12,701 nt of DNA from the NCBI GenBank assembly GCA_028683025.1, contig JAJRAB010000023.1, forward strand, positions 1-12,701. Reading direction: 5' to 3'. Positions 1-5,849 of this stretch are shown one piece after another. How positions within the stretch are numbered: position 1 is the first letter of the stretch; the number at the start of each line of letters is the position of its first letter. This DNA comes from Candidatus Methanomethylicus sp. Its GTDB lineage: Archaea > Thermoproteota > Methanomethylicia > Methanomethylicales > Methanomethylicaceae. The translations under genes were made by a program, and so were the position numbers. The notes under the pieces are model-generated. The model had not been told where the DNA came from, did not search any database, and was given only the letters and a program-made list of their open reading frames with translations.

Positions 1-1
1 C

Positions 2-679
2 CCGGGAACAGCCGTGCTTGGGAACAACATCGTCTTCGCCCTGGACCCGTATACGGGAAGGGGCTCTTTGCCGTCCCCCCATTCCATGCTCGGCTCCAAT
101 GTCGTTACCTCCATATGGCAGGATGTGTATGGTCTCCCCGTGGGGCAGTACATGGGCACCTTTGCGGCCCAGCTGGATGAGATGGCGTTCAACCTTATGG
201 CAAGCACCATATTCCAGTACTTGTCAGGCTCTGACCTGATGTTCCTGCAGTTCGCCGACGCGGCGCTCGACCCTGCCATGATTGTCGTGGCTGCGGAGTT
301 GGCCCACTTCGGGAGGCACTTCTCCAACAACTTCGACCAGATCCTGCCCACCAAGGAAAACCTGGCGCTGGGGCTGCAGAAGGAGTTCGGGCCCACGGGC
401 GAGGGCTGGATGACCACCGACTTCAACATGGCTAAGATCGAGTCATTCTATAAGACCATCAGCCTGGACACGAGGGGATTCGACGTTTGGCTGAAGGAGG
501 GAGCCCAACTGTGGACCCACGACCTCTGCCGGGAGAAGCTGAAGGAATACGAGCAGCACGAGCCGGCGCCACTCCCCCAGGATATGAAGGAGCGCATGGA
601 TGCCATCGTCAAGGAAGGTACAGATCTGCTGAAGAGACAGGACGGTGGAGCACCGACCCACAGCGCCAAGCCGCTTTAG
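2..679 (+). CDS. Trimethylamine methyltransferase (MttB) family protein, C-terminal part
   Basis: This frame is open from the left edge (codons PGTA, then VLGNN), so the gene starts outside the window and about 225 C-terminal residues are visible. MttB-family enzymes are TIM-barrel proteins that move a methyl group from a methylated amine or betaine to a corrinoid protein. The assignment rests mainly on the C-terminal pattern: an aromatic/Asp-Val-Trp segment (GFDVWLKEGA), then a charged helix, the HEPAPLP motif, and MDAIVKEGTDLL, which matches the usual end of this family. The family is about 480-500 residues long, so roughly half is missing. No in-frame TAG occurs in the visible part. Pyrrolysine in true MttB is near residue 334 of 495, so this is probably the non-pyrrolysine type. 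The gene is visibly more GC-rich than its neighbours and ends just before a hairpin terminator. The family call is fairly secure; the substrate is unknown. Confidence 0.66.
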   Translation, partial: PGTAVLGNNIVFALDPYTGRGSLPSPHSMLGSNVVTSIWQDVYGLPVGQYMGTFAAQLDEMAFNLMASTIFQYLSGSDLMFLQFADAALDPAMIVVAAELAHFGRHFSNNFDQILPTKENLALGLQKEFGPTGEGWMTTDFNMAKIESFYKTISLDTRGFDVWLKEGAQLWTHDLCREKLKEYEQHEPAPLPQDMKERMDAIVKEGTDLLKRQDGGAPTHSAKPL

Positions 680-700
680 TTGAAATTTTTCATAATGGAA

Positions 701-730
701 GCCCCAGATTGGGGCATCCCTCTCTTTTTT
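701..730 (+). terminator. Hairpin and T-tract after the MttB-family gene
   Basis: A perfect 6-bp stem (GCCCCA at 701-706, TGGGGC at 710-715, 3-base loop) is followed by a pyrimidine-rich stretch ending in six Ts at 725-730. It begins 21 bases after the TAG stop, which fits an end of transcription for the methyltransferase gene. Confidence 0.6.
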
Positions 731-861
731 ACCAAGACACCGCAGCCTCCAGCAGATGAGCGAAGTTCCATGCCAAGTTGTTGGTAGCAAATCAATATCC
801 CTGTGAATATTGGCCCAATATGTTGTGGCTGCAGCTATAGGTTTTAAACAAAGTTTGATGC

Positions 862-897
862 TCGAATCAAATTCGACAAGAATTATCCCGATTCTTG
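862..897. repeat. Two adjacent short inverted repeats
   Basis: TCGAAT (862-867) and ATTCGA (871-876) form a perfect 6-bp palindrome around CAA. One base pair further on, CAAGAAT (877-883) and ATTCTTG (891-897) form a perfect 7-bp palindrome around 7 bases. The two directly abut. Both sit in the gene-poor stretch and could be paired hairpins of an RNA or a double operator; nothing nearby decides between these. Confidence 0.45.
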
Positions 898-1273
898 CAA
901 CAGAGGAGAGTCTATCAGGTTAATAGGCAGCTTGACTATGATATTGTTGCCGCAGTTGAGACCGAAAAGGGCCTGCAACAGCGACTAATTGAAACTTTGG
1001 GCTGAACGACCGTAAGGAAGGGAAGCCTATAGGGATCGTTAGGAGCAAAGGGCAGGGTGCAGCAACGGGGCGATCCAGGGCGCTTGGATAAAATCGGGCG
1101 TCACGGCCGAGGCGAGTTACTGCAAGTGAATAGTGGAATAAGGGATCCAACCATGGAACGGGTTCTGGAAGACGCTATTCTCCCTGAAATTCGGTCTCTG
1201 CTGTGGTGCTTTTAATTTGTATCATCAGACTAACTCTGAGGCATAATTAATAATGATAATTTACTGGGGCAGG

Positions 1274-1280
1274 TTTAAAA
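1274..1280 (+). promoter_or_regulatory. TATA-like box for the small zinc-protein gene
   Basis: TTTAAAA lies 40 bases before the ATG at 1321 and is preceded by purines (AGG), as in archaeal BRE/TATA promoters. Transcription would then start near 1303-1306, leaving a short leader. This supports the small ORF being expressed. Confidence 0.4.
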
Positions 1281-1320
1281 GAGCGGCGCGCAACTATAAG
1301 CCGGGATTAAACTGATTTTT

Positions 1321-1536
1321 ATGGCCGAAGATGAAGACCGAAGATGTAAAGATTTGATAGCGGAGATATACCCTGAGAGAAGGACTAGGCGCATATACAT
1401 TACAGAGTATACCTGCCCCAAGCACTTTGGATATACTTACACAAAGTATAGAATGTGCCCAAGGTGTCGGCATGAAAAAGAAGAAGCTGTCAAACGCCAA
1501 GATGGTAACGAGAAAAGCTCCATAGCACAGCTCTGA
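1321..1536 (+). CDS. Small putative zinc-binding protein (71 aa)
   Basis: I do not recognise the family. The protein is charged, with a basic middle (ERRTRRIY). It carries a CPKH motif (Cys32, His35) and, 10 residues later, CPRC (Cys46, Cys49), the spacing of a small zinc ribbon; Cys9 is a further cysteine. Such residue order is unlikely in a random frame and is the main evidence that the gene is real. A TATA-like box precedes it at 1274-1280, but there is no clear Shine-Dalgarno sequence, so translation may be from a short or leaderless transcript. It is followed 131 bases later by the DUF1059 gene on the same strand. The opposite-strand frame at 1294-1611 is judged a shadow. A role in nucleic-acid binding would be a guess. 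Confidence 0.5.
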   Translation: MAEDEDRRCKDLIAEIYPERRTRRIYITEYTCPKHFGYTYTKYRMCPRCRHEKEEAVKRQDGNEKSSIAQL

Positions 1537-1550
1537 TATATTCGCTTTCG

Positions 1551-1566
1551 CTATACTGTAATATAG
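1551..1566. repeat. Short inverted repeat upstream of the DUF1059 gene
   Basis: CTATA (1551-1555) and TATAG (1562-1566) are exact inverted 5-mers around 6 bases. They resemble the core of the palindrome at 5744-5768 (TCTATA, 5 bases, TATAGA), but the spacing differs by one. The site is about 100 bases before the next start codon. It could be a weak third copy of that operator or chance in AT-rich DNA. Confidence 0.25.
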
Positions 1567-1667
1567 AATTAAAGAAAGAAGCAGTTGTTTTCTCTCTTGG
1601 GATGGAAGCATTCCTGGAAAGTTGAAAGTAGGAAAGTTATAGATATTAAGGGAGAGGCATTAAATGG

Positions 1668-1853
1668 ATGTGGCGAATTTTTGTGCCTTCCTACAAATGC
1701 AAGGATATCGGAATGAATTGCCCATTCGAAGCTACTGCCAAAACAAGCGCTGAGTTAATGAAGCTAATCATGGCGCATGCGAAAAAGGAACATCACATGA
1801 AGGCATTGCCACATGACACTATGGAAAAAATAAAAAAAATTATAAAGCCATAG
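1668..1853 (+). CDS. DUF1059-type small protein (61 aa)
   Basis: The order of conserved residues is that of the DUF1059 family: a short basic N-terminus, CKDIGMNCPFEA (Cys11 and Cys18), a helix beginning with SAELMKLIMAHAKKEH, then a histidine-rich turn and a lysine-rich tail. Family members are usually 50-70 residues, are frequent in archaea, and have no established function. The Cys pair and the His-rich segment could bind metal, but that is inference. The start is the ATG at 1668, with a GGAGAGG Shine-Dalgarno at 1651-1657. An ATG at 1664 is in another frame. The gene ends in TAG and stands alone between the small zinc protein and the convergent cupin gene. Confidence 0.72.
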   Translation: MWRIFVPSYKCKDIGMNCPFEATAKTSAELMKLIMAHAKKEHHMKALPHDTMEKIKKIIKP

Positions 1854-1965
1854 TTTTCCCGGCCGCTGATCAGCTGCTTATTTCAAAAATGCAGGAGTCA
1901 TTGTTCATGGGGCAACTCTGGCGAATGCATGGCAGTCTGATAAAATGGACCCATTCTTTTTACCA

Positions 1966-2313
1966 TCATTTTGGACTTGCTTTCTGAGTAAATGCATAGA
2001 AGACCGCAGGCTCATTGCCTACAACCCAGCCGTCATGGCCTGGTGGGATATCAGCCACATCGCCTGGGCCGTATTCGATCTCTTGGCCATCGCCTGCCTT
2101 CACTCTGACCCTCCCTGCAACCCAAATCCCAAAATGGTGAGCTTGGCAGGTCTCTGTCTTGGCAATAGGTTTGATGTCTTTGGACCACCGCCAACCAGGC
2201 TGATAAGTCTGCTTTGACACTAACAGGTCACCCATTCTAATGTTTTCTACCCTTAAATTTGGATAAGTCTGGATCTCATCAGGTTTCTGAAAATTCTTTT
2301 TCTGAAGTGTCAT
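1966..2313 (-). CDS. Small single-domain cupin protein (115 aa)
   Basis: The sequence folds by pattern into one cupin barrel. The first motif appears as CQAHHFGIWVAGRVRV (His59, His60), the second as YGPGDVADIPPGHDGWVVG (His93), with W41/W43 before the first strand. The usual metal-binding glutamate of motif 1 is not obvious, so metal binding may be reduced or altered. The length is typical of stand-alone cupins. The start is ATG at 2313 with a strong Shine-Dalgarno (AGGTGA, minus strand, 2320-2325) six bases away. The gene is divergent from the rubredoxin-thiamine diphosphate enzyme gene and shares its 206-base upstream region, so joint regulation is plausible. Substrate unknown; sensing or binding of a small acid is only a guess. 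Confidence 0.72.
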   Translation of the reverse strand: MTLQKKNFQKPDEIQTYPNLRVENIRMGDLLVSKQTYQPGWRWSKDIKPIAKTETCQAHHFGIWVAGRVRVKAGDGQEIEYGPGDVADIPPGHDGWVVGNEPAVFYAFTQKASPK

Positions 2314-2381
2314 TCGGTTTCACCTTAAAAATAAACGATCTGCTGGGGTATCCTCTCTGGGGGCTTCTAATAAGACTCATT

Positions 2382-2427
2382 ATTACGAATTAGTAATTCT
2401 AGCTATCGTACCTTAATCCTATAGCTA
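2382..2427. promoter_or_regulatory. Inverted repeats in the divergent cupin / fusion-gene intergenic region
   Basis: Two inverted repeats lie between the divergent genes. ATTAC/GTAAT (2382-2386, 2393-2397) has a 6-base spacer. TAGCTAT/ATAGCTA (2400-2406, 2421-2427) has perfect 7-bp arms around 14 bases. They lie 69-138 bases from the two start codons and could be operators serving both genes. TATA-like candidates for the rightward gene are at about 2453-2463 and 2474-2481, but none is clearly best. Confidence 0.35.
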
Positions 2428-2519
2428 AAGAGATAATTATTGCTGGATTTAGTACTTATTTAGCGAATTGTCATCTTTTAACCACAGATCTGCTTTTACA
2501 TTATTTAGGAGTAAGCGAA

Positions 2520-4283
2520 ATGGCGAAATTTAGGTGCACGGTGTGTAACTATGTTTATGATGAAAGCAAGGAAGGTGTCCTCTTTTCATCTTTGCCAACC
2601 GATTGGAGATGCCCCGTCTGTGGAGCTACCAAAGATGCCTTCATAAGGCTTTCAGAAGTGGCCGACCAATCGCAAGTTTCTGGGGAAATGAAGTCTGTCT
2701 CCGAAATTCTAGTCAGCCAAATGGCAGAATGGGGTGTAAGGTATGTATTTGGAATGCCGGGCACCTCCTCATTAGGGATTGTTGACGCTGTGAGAAAGGA
2801 CAACAGACTGAAATATGTCCAGGTAAGGCACGAACAGACCGCTGCTTTCATGGCATCTGCCTATGGGAAACTGACTGGCCATGTAGCTGCTTGCTTGACG
2901 ATTGCAGGACCAGGCGCTACAAACCTCTCCACAGGATTGTTTGATGCAAAGCTGGACCACTCACCTGTATTAGCACTGACAGGGCTAGTGGAGAGGGCGG
3001 TTATGGGGCTCGGGACACCCCAAGAGATTGACCAGCATTCTTTTTTCGAGCCGATCAGCGTTTTCAATGGAATACTGATGTCGGCAGAGCAAGCCACAAC
3101 CCTTGTTATGCTGGCATTGAAACACGCAATCGTCGAGAAGGGCGTTTCGCACCTTAGTATCCCCAACGATGTCCAAAAGCTACCCTATTCCTCAAAAATA
3201 ATCAACTTTGAGGGCAGGATTCCCAATATGGCCGTATCCCCTCCTGAATTTTTAATGAAGGGAGCAGCCCTTGCCATAGATCAGGCTTGCAGACCCGTAA
3301 TTATAGCTGGCTTTGGGGCAATGGGCTGCCAGCCTGCCCTGACAAGGTTATCTCAAAAGATATCAGCACCCATAGCTACAACTTTCAGGGCAAAGGGGCT
3401 GATCGATGAGCACAGCGCCCTAAGCATTGGATGCCATGGCTCCATTGGCTCCACTGCAGCAGCGAAGCTTGTGAGGGAATCTGACCTGCTAATTGTTGTG
3501 GGCTCATCGTTCTCGAGCCTGACCCAGATTCCTGAGCGGAGGATTGTACAGGTTGACCTCAATCCGTTGATGATCGCAAAGAGATATGCTTCCGAGGTGG
3601 GCCTTGTGGGAAACTCCATCGAAGTTATCCCAAGGCTTGAATCTCTTGTCAAGGGAGTTGAGAAACCGGACTACCTTGGGGAAATAGCCAAGCTGAAATT
3701 GGATTGGTTGAGGCTACTCTCAAGAGAGACCACTAACTCAGGAAAACCCATCCGTCCGCCCTACATAATCAAAGTGCTTAACGAAAAACTACCTTCAAAT
3801 GCCGTGATCAGCCTAGATGTGGGTGAGCATTGCTGGTGGTTTGGCAGGAATTTTATGATGAGCGGCTCCCAGAAATTGACCTTCTCGGCCAATCTTGGCT
3901 CAATGGGAAGCGGATTGCCGGGTGCTATGGCTGCTTCTATCGCCTTCCCAGAAAGGCAGACAATATGCATAACGGGTGATGGAGGGTTTGCCCTTGTGAT
4001 GGGCGACTTTTTAACAGCAGTGAAAAACCAGATGCCGATCAAGGTCTTTCTCTTCAACAATGGCCAGCTTGGGATGATAATGCAAGAGCAGAAGATTGAG
4101 GGTTATCCAATCTGGCAGACCGACTTGCAGAACTGCGCCTATGCAGAGTTTGCAAAGAGCTGCGGGGCAGAGGGGATTAGGGTGGAGGATCCAGACCAGC
4201 TGGCGGGTGCCGTTGATAAGGCTCTTGATATTACCGGACCTGTTCTTGTTGACATCTTGACCGATCCAAGAAGAATTGCCTGA
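2520..4283 (+). CDS. Rubredoxin domain fused to a pyruvate-oxidase-like thiamine diphosphate enzyme (587 aa)
   Basis: Residues 1-45 are a short-loop rubredoxin: CTVC (Cys6, Cys9) and CPVC (Cys31, Cys34), about eight residues shorter between the pairs than classical rubredoxin. From about residue 57 runs a complete thiamine diphosphate enzyme. Its PYR domain carries the catalytic Glu105 in RHEQ. A central domain, about 235-390, is of the type that binds FAD in pyruvate oxidases. The PP domain carries the cofactor motif GDGGF (486-490) ending at NN (513-514). The run around VLALTG and the final VLVDI resemble PoxB (pyruvate:quinone oxidoreductase), but the protein stops at DPRRIA and lacks PoxB's C-terminal membrane-binding peptide. 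The likely role is oxidative decarboxylation of a 2-oxo acid with electrons passed to the attached iron centre, probably in the cytoplasm. Acetolactate synthase or another carboligase remains possible. The Shine-Dalgarno AGGAG is at 2507-2511. Confidence 0.85.
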   Translation: MAKFRCTVCNYVYDESKEGVLFSSLPTDWRCPVCGATKDAFIRLSEVADQSQVSGEMKSVSEILVSQMAEWGVRYVFGMPGTSSLGIVDAVRKDNRLKYVQVRHEQTAAFMASAYGKLTGHVAACLTIAGPGATNLSTGLFDAKLDHSPVLALTGLVERAVMGLGTPQEIDQHSFFEPISVFNGILMSAEQATTLVMLALKHAIVEKGVSHLSIPNDVQKLPYSSKIINFEGRIPNMAVSPPEFLMKGAALAIDQACRPVIIAGFGAMGCQPALTRLSQKISAPIATTFRAKGLIDEHSALSIGCHGSIGSTAAAKLVRESDLLIVVGSSFSSLTQIPERRIVQVDLNPLMIAKRYASEVGLVGNSIEVIPRLESLVKGVEKPDYLGEIAKLKLDWLRLLSRETTNSGKPIRPPYIIKVLNEKLPSNAVISLDVGEHCWWFGRNFMMSGSQKLTFSANLGSMGSGLPGAMAASIAFPERQTICITGDGGFALVMGDFLTAVKNQMPIKVFLFNNGQLGMIMQEQKIEGYPIWQTDLQNCAYAEFAKSCGAEGIRVEDPDQLAGAVDKALDITGPVLVDILTDPRRIA

Positions 4284-4442
4284 TCGCCACTAATTGATCC
4301 CTGAATTACTGGTGATTTGGGAGTTTGGTTCGAGACTGTTCGCTTCCTCACCTTAAGTCAAGCTAAAAGACCTCGTAAATGGCAAAATATCCAAAATGGT
4401 GATTATTATCAATTGTTACAAAATAGTTGACTTTAATAATAA

Positions 4443-4493
4443 AAAATATTAAATTTTCAGGGTTTTTTACACTTAGGTGGTATTTTTACCATC
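4443..4493 (+). promoter_or_regulatory. Hsp20 promoter with TATA-like box and inverted repeat
   Basis: An A/T run containing AAATATTAAAT (4443-4453) is a good TATA candidate; transcription would start near 4475-4480. At that point lies an inverted repeat, GGTGGTA/TACCATC (4476-4482, 4487-4493), with one G-T pair and a 4-base loop. A repeat across the predicted start site is where an archaeal heat-shock repressor would act. The sequence does not obviously match the published Phr or HSR1 operators as I remember them. Confidence 0.45.
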
Positions 4494-4568
4494 AGAAACT
4501 GAAAAAAGGATGTAGAGTCTAAAAAGAAGGCAATAACCCCATCAAAACCAAGGCAGAGACCAGCTGCA

Positions 4569-5018
4569 ATGATGCCATACCGGAACCAAGATTTATGGGA
4601 TGATTTCGATAGAATATTTGAGAATTTTAGAAACGGCTTTGAGGATCTCCTGGTACCCTATTGGGCTGAATTGCCAGTAATGCCTGCCATTGAAGCAAGG
4701 ATGCCTCTCGTCAATCTGGAAGATCGGGGTAAGGGCTATCTCCTCACCGCAGAGATACCTAGCTTTAAAAAAGAGGACGTGGAACTCCAGGTTGTTGATA
4801 ACAGCATAGAGATAAGCGCAAGTGTAGGTTGGAAATACGATGAGAAATCAAAGGAATGCATCTGCTCCGAGAGGAGATGCAATTCATTCTACCGCAGAGT
4901 AGATCTCCCCGAGAAGAGAAACCCTGATGATGTTAAAGCTGAGCTTAGGGATGGAGTCCTTGAAATAACCCTTCCTAAGAATGAACCAATAGAAAAGAAG
5001 AAAGTGGCTTTAAAGTAG
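4569..5018 (+). CDS. Hsp20 / alpha-crystallin small heat-shock protein (149 aa)
   Basis: A cytoplasmic ATP-independent chaperone that holds unfolding proteins in large oligomers. After an aromatic, acidic N-terminal arm (residues 1-45), the alpha-crystallin domain spans about 46-138. It has MPLVNLEDRGKGYLLTAEIP, the DVELQVVDNSIEISA strand pair, and the hallmark GVLEITLPK near residues 129-137. The tail is short and lysine-rich. The C-terminal I-x-I/V oligomerisation motif is not obvious, which could weaken assembly. Two ATGs are adjacent at 4569 and 4572; the first is used here, and no clear Shine-Dalgarno is seen. It is monocistronic, with its own promoter region and a T-rich end. Length is normal for the family. 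Confidence 0.93.
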   Translation: MMPYRNQDLWDDFDRIFENFRNGFEDLLVPYWAELPVMPAIEARMPLVNLEDRGKGYLLTAEIPSFKKEDVELQVVDNSIEISASVGWKYDEKSKECICSERRCNSFYRRVDLPEKRNPDDVKAELRDGVLEITLPKNEPIEKKKVALK

Positions 5019-5024
5019 CGTCCA

Positions 5025-5053
5025 TTTTTCTTTTTTCCCCACTTTTTTTAATT
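5025..5053 (+). terminator. T-rich terminator after Hsp20
   Basis: Soon after the TAG stop, three pyrimidine-rich runs (TTTTTCTTTTTTCCCC, then ACTTTTTTT) cover 5027-5049 without a stem. Archaeal RNA polymerase stops at such T-tracts, so this is a likely end of the Hsp20 transcript. Confidence 0.5.
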
Positions 5054-5174
5054 GATATTTTTCGCATTTATGATGATGTTGTATTTGCTTCAACTCTGAT
5101 AATTCAGATTGCAACCTAGATGCTTCTTTTATTATATGGCAAATTATCACTTGCTAATTGGAATTCAAAGCCCA

Positions 5175-5411
5175 TTACCTTACCCTGGCTGCATCCAAAA
5201 ACTCGGCTAAGCGATTCATCTCTTTGATGAATATTTCTTTACGTGAGAACGCGTAGCATTTGTAATATTTTAGGAAAAGCTCCTCTTTGTACTGAATTGC
5301 TTCATATAGGCTATTGAAATTTTGATGATCCGGCAAATATTCACACTCTATATTCAGAACACCCCTACCGATTAATTGATTGTTAAGTGGGGATCCCCCT
5401 AACCCATTCAT
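5175..5411 (-). CDS. Unrecognised protein, possibly the 3' half of a frameshifted gene (78 aa)
   Basis: I do not recognise this protein. It has a beta-like N-terminal part (LIGRGVLNIECEYLP) followed by a strongly helical, charged and aromatic region (YEAIQYKEELFLKYYK) and a second helix. That composition looks coding. Its ATG at 5411 lies inside the end of the upstream ORF (5383-5736), overlapping by 29 bases in a different frame, and I see no good Shine-Dalgarno for it. Either it is a second cistron read by translational coupling, or both ORFs are one gene of about 186 codons broken at the run of five Gs (plus-strand C run 5395-5399). Removing one G would join the frames. Confidence 0.5.
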   Translation of the reverse strand: MNGLGGSPLNNQLIGRGVLNIECEYLPDHQNFNSLYEAIQYKEELFLKYYKCYAFSRKEIFIKEMNRLAEFLDAARVR

Positions 5412-5736
5412 TCATGGCTTGAGTTGTAAGGTTGAGCGGAGATTTAATGAGTTTGGACATGCATGGCCGCCTGCACTTGGCGTAGACACAGAAAAGTGGG
5501 GAATCTGGTACGCCAATTGTACTCATTAGCTTTGAGACAAAGCCCCTTAGGGACCGCACATTATTGGCAGAGATTACTAACGAATAATAGCTTTCACCCT
5601 CAAAGCATTTCCGCTCAACCGTTACATTTACGTCATGGGATTTGGCAAGAGTTGAAATGAACATTAGCCGCCTATCCCAATTGTCCCCCTCATCCACATA
5701 CTGCATTGTTGCTTCAATGCACCCCAATTTCTTCAC
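5383..5736 (-). CDS. Unrecognised protein under the shared 33-base promoter element (117 aa)
   Basis: The family is not recognised. Residues about 24-75 alternate strand and helix (MFISTLAKSHDVNVTVE, SYYSLVISANNVRSLRGFV), the look of a small alpha/beta fold. A basic, Cys-containing segment follows (CVYAKCRRPC). The start is GTG at 5736, chosen because it lies 11 bases after the promoter element at 5748-5780. The AbrB-like gene lies 10 bases after its copy of the same element. The leader would be very short. The ORF ends at a TAA inside the start region of the next ORF, so a frameshift is possible. Its promoter resembles that of a regulator gene, which suggests membership of the same regulon; a direct regulatory role for the protein is unproven. 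Confidence 0.55.
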   Translation of the reverse strand: MKKLGCIEATMQYVDEGDNWDRRLMFISTLAKSHDVNVTVERKCFEGESYYSLVISANNVRSLRGFVSKLMSTIGVPDSPLFCVYAKCRRPCMSKLIKSPLNLTTQAMNEWVRGIPT

Positions 5737-5743
5737 CCTATCC

Positions 5744-5768
5744 TTAGTCTATATTTGATATAGACTAA
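5744..5768. repeat. Perfect 10-bp inverted repeat at a predicted transcription start
   Basis: TTAGTCTATA (5744-5753) and TATAGACTAA (5759-5768) are exact inverted copies around five bases. The repeat lies between the TATA box of the minus-strand gene and its GTG start at 5736, covering the expected transcription start, which is a typical repressor site. The core TCTATA-N5-TATAGA is kept with one mismatch in the element before the AbrB-like gene. Confidence 0.65.
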
Positions 5769-5780
5769 ATAAATATTTAA
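5748..5780 (-). promoter_or_regulatory. Shared 33-base promoter element, copy A
   Basis: On the minus strand this reads TTAAATATTTATTTAGTC, then TATATCAAATATAGA. It matches copy B (11393-11425, plus strand) at 29 of 33 positions. The first half is a strong TATA box; the second holds the TCTATA-N5-TATAGA palindrome. The start codon of the 117-aa gene follows after 11 bases. This is a promoter plus operator, with the binding protein unknown. Confidence 0.65.
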
Positions 5781-5812
5781 ATATGTTCTTTTTAATAATC
5801 GGGTTATATTGG

Positions 5813-5849
5813 AAGGTCAAAAAAATTTTTTTGCTCCGTCTTTGACCTT
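5813..5849 (-). terminator. Inverted repeat at the end of the histidine kinase gene
   Basis: AAGGTCAAA (5813-5821) and TTTGACCTT (5841-5849) form a 9-bp stem that touches the TAA stop of the kinase. The loop contains an A7T7 run, giving a T-tract on the minus transcript. It probably ends the kinase mRNA and separates it from the promoter of the next minus-strand gene. Confidence 0.5.

Larger units (their letters stand above)
731..1320. other. Long stretch without a convincing gene
   Basis: I see no gene here that I can defend and no tRNA-like or rRNA-like sequence. Three short plus-strand reading frames have coding-like composition: 859-1005 (about 48 codons, including RRVYQVNRQLDYDIVAAVE), 993-1088 (including KEGKPIGIVRSKGQG) and 1153-1215 (MERVLEDAILPEIRSLL). 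They lie in two different frames and lack start signals, except an ATG at 1153, so they could be remnants of a decayed gene. The minus-strand frame 920-1150 looks like a shadow. The middle, about 1000-1110, is purine-rich and more GC-rich than its flanks, so an untranslated RNA is also possible. Function unknown. Confidence 0.4.

Noticed and set aside
677..679. TAG at the end of the methyltransferase read as pyrrolysine
   Set aside because: The preceding residues already match the family C-terminus, and a hairpin terminator follows at once.
443..790. 115-aa minus-strand frame across the methyltransferase end
   Set aside because: It runs antisense through a recognisable coding region and its terminator; the translation has no family features.
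920..1150. 76-aa minus-strand frame in the gene-poor stretch
   Set aside because: No Shine-Dalgarno, no TATA box, and a composition like the reverse of purine-rich DNA.
1294..1611. 105-aa minus-strand frame opposite the small zinc-protein gene
   Set aside because: Hydrophobic, low-complexity translation with no domain; it mirrors the plus-strand frame that has CPKH and CPRC motifs and a TATA box.
1945..2217. 90-aa plus-strand frame over the cupin gene
   Set aside because: Antisense to a cupin with clear motifs and a strong ribosome site.
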